From: Marchantia polymorpha subsp. ruderalis
Taxonomy: Eukaryota; Streptophyta; Marchantiopsida; Marchantiales; Marchantiaceae
Assembly: GCA_037833965.1 (NCBI GenBank)
Contig: AP031352.1
Span: forward strand, 7,048,501-7,112,500
Direction: 5' to 3'
Length of the DNA stretch: 64,000 nt
A model generated the notes under the pieces. It ran no database searches and was not told where the DNA came from. It was given only the letters and a program-made list of their open reading frames with translations. Positions 62,151 through 64,000 of this stretch are shown here, in pieces (within the stretch, counting starts at the first letter, position 1; each line of letters starts with the position of its first letter). A program made the translations under genes and the position numbers.

Positions 62151-64000
62151 TAAAGCTATCATGCGAAAAAATTAATAAAAGTGTAATTTAGAAGAATTTT
62201 AGTTTCTCTGTATTGTCATTTCTTCCTTACTTTGCAAGTTTGATGAAAATCGTGGAGCGAAGGCTTGCTTTGTTCGTTTCAATGAATTATTTTTTTGCCA
62301 GCATGATTATCTTGCGGACATAGTTGGTCAAGTTTATACGTTGATTATACAGCAGTTAAAATAACAATTCCTGTAACTGACTGCGAGCAAGTGTGTCCAT
62401 CACTCTGCTAGGACAATGATAAGTCATGATATCGAGAGGCAGTACTCTCTATAGGGATGTAAATAGAGTTGGGGCATCTCAGGGGTTTACTGATGTTTAT
62501 GTGCAAGATTAAGATTTTGATGTGATTTACCGATGATTTACCGGACACTGAACAGGACGTTCCTCTTCTAATTATTTTTTAAAAGTGAAAATTCCCAAAT
62601 TTGAATTTTTGTTGTTCTTTTGGTCTAGTGAATGGTACTATACATACATTCTGCAATTTTTCCAGATTAATGAAAAATATAGGACTAATATATAAACAAA
62701 CTTTATTACTTGCTAGTTTCACACTAATCTCAATCTAAGATCACTACTACGAAGATCATCTAGCCATGTTATTAAGCCCTAAATAGTGTACACATGTTAG
62801 ACTTTTTACTCTCTTATCAATTTAAAGTGCACACACACACACACATATCACTACAAGTCATTCATCACAATACATCGATTTTATTTCTTGGCACAAATGT
62901 GTAATAAAATCTAGCTTAAGACTTTGAGAATTTTACATATGTTCAATTTTCTTTTTTTATCATTATTGATGGAAAACCAGTGAGATTATTGCATAAGTTG
63001 TCAGATCAACTGATTGTAATATTTTATTAGAAAGCCTTAAGTAACTTTCCTTGACATTTGATAAAATTCTAAAACTGACGAAAAATGTTCAACCTTTACA
63101 TGTCATCCATCGAATACTATCAGATCAATCTCAGAACTCTTTACCAACACTAAAAAGAAAAAAAATACTTGCTATACTAAAAACTGTTGAGATGCAGCTT
63201 TTTTTGTTTTCTTATGTTAGAGTCAACTACTTGTGACATCTATAGTCGAAGTAATTTTCTAAGCTGTACTATGTTGCTTGTTATGATAAACATCGCTTGT
63301 TTGTAAATATATGTATTATTAATACCAGGGATACTAACTTTGGAATCCAGATCACTATTTCTAACATCCTAAGAAGATCAATGATTAATATTATATATGA
63401 AAACTTCATCTACTTCATATCATTGAGCAGAGAGATGGAAAATGACATTATCATTACACATAAGAGTTGCATGCAACTTTAATTGGAAAATTCGATTCAC
63501 GATCTATGCCATTATCCAATGTTCAAAAATAATACATCTACTACGTCAGATGAGATACTGTATATATTATCATATGTCTGTACTAAAACTTCATCTGATG
63601 GAGAAGATTTATCCATCAAAATTATGGATCTTTAAAGTAGATAAAACATTTTTTGGGTTCCAATTGATTTATACTTAACAGTTGCTTTCAATGTTCAAAG
63701 AATGCTCGTTGTTGTCTTCTAAGTTGTGCAGGTGGACAGATCAAAGATATAGCATTTTCTTGACGTTGTATTTAAATGTGCCATTCTTAAGTAGAATAAT
63801 ACATATATAAATTTTCAAACTTTTTGCATCAATTTTTTATTTCTGAAGAACGATTTATAAAAGCGTCTATTATTATGTAAAATTTTAAGATTGTATTTTG
63901 AAATAGAAAGAAATTTCCAAACAAATTAAAAATTCAAGACAAGGCTTTAAGTTTATTGCAAGGTAAATGCTTATATAATGATCGCTTGAAAATTTCTGTA
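62151..64000. other. AT-rich stretch to the right edge, with a (CA)8 repeat
   Basis: AT-rich, CpG-poor DNA without a recognisable gene. A (CA)8 microsatellite lies at 62830-62845. Frames at 63051-63678 (+) are short, Ile/Lys-rich and without motif. Confidence 0.5.

Noticed and set aside
1-64000. tRNA, rRNA genes, CRISPR arrays, bacterial-type operons
   Set aside because: No tRNA A/B-box pair with a cloverleaf, no rRNA-like conserved stretch and no spaced direct repeats were seen; the gene structure is eukaryotic.

Overview
The window looks like nuclear DNA of a land plant, most likely a bryophyte and possibly a liverwort such as Marchantia. All recognised genes are split by GT-AG introns. 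Their closest relatives by family are plant proteins: a PNG1 with the plant-type C-terminal galactose-binding-like domain, a plant-type GET3, a stand-alone DUF89 phosphatase like At2g17340, and a membrane kelch protein like At3g27220. GC- and CT-rich islands lie directly upstream of the genes, and strongly AT-rich, CpG-poor stretches fill the spaces between them. The species call is inference from style and family, not from any match I could run.

Layout from left to right. 1-638 is an unrecognised minus-strand open frame with one stop, running off the left edge. 661-5230 is AT-rich and holds two decayed mobile elements, a Ty1/copia reverse-transcriptase remnant (about 3130-3640) and a Tigger/pogo-type transposase remnant (about 4150-5230). 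6671-10925 is PNG1 (peptide:N-glycanase) with its N-terminal part unresolved. 13822-17018 is GET3 (complete, 7 exons). 17331-21770 is mostly AT-rich. 22305-26795 is a short-chain dehydrogenase/reductase-like gene (complete, 6 exons). 30238-30744 is a short three-exon C-terminal gene piece, tentatively DNAAF3/PF22-like. 30745-43681 has no convincing gene. 43682-49775 is a DUF89 damage-control phosphatase (complete, 12 exons). 51001-53729 is AT-rich. 53730-57530 is a type II membrane kelch protein (complete, 7 exons). 57531-64000 is a GC-rich upstream island followed by AT-rich sequence.

All five confident genes, the short gene piece and both transposon remnants lie on the minus strand. The genes do not form one pathway. 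PNG1 and GET3 are both proteostasis genes (removal of N-glycans from ER-derived misfolded proteins, and delivery of tail-anchored proteins to the ER), but nothing in the sequence shows that their closeness is functional. For the four genes with complete models, splice phases close exactly: GET3 370 aa, SDR 241 aa, DUF89 368 aa, kelch 436 aa.

I did not find a convincing new biological system. The most unusual signal is a set of unrelated short perfect inverted repeats (13-17 bp arms, 1-10 nt spacers) scattered through introns and intergenic DNA, far more than expected by chance. The other points worth a second look are the closed frames where the PNG1 N-terminus should be, the SDR lacking the usual catalytic tyrosine, the isolated C-terminal gene piece at 30.2-30.7 kb, and the single-stop open frame at the left edge.
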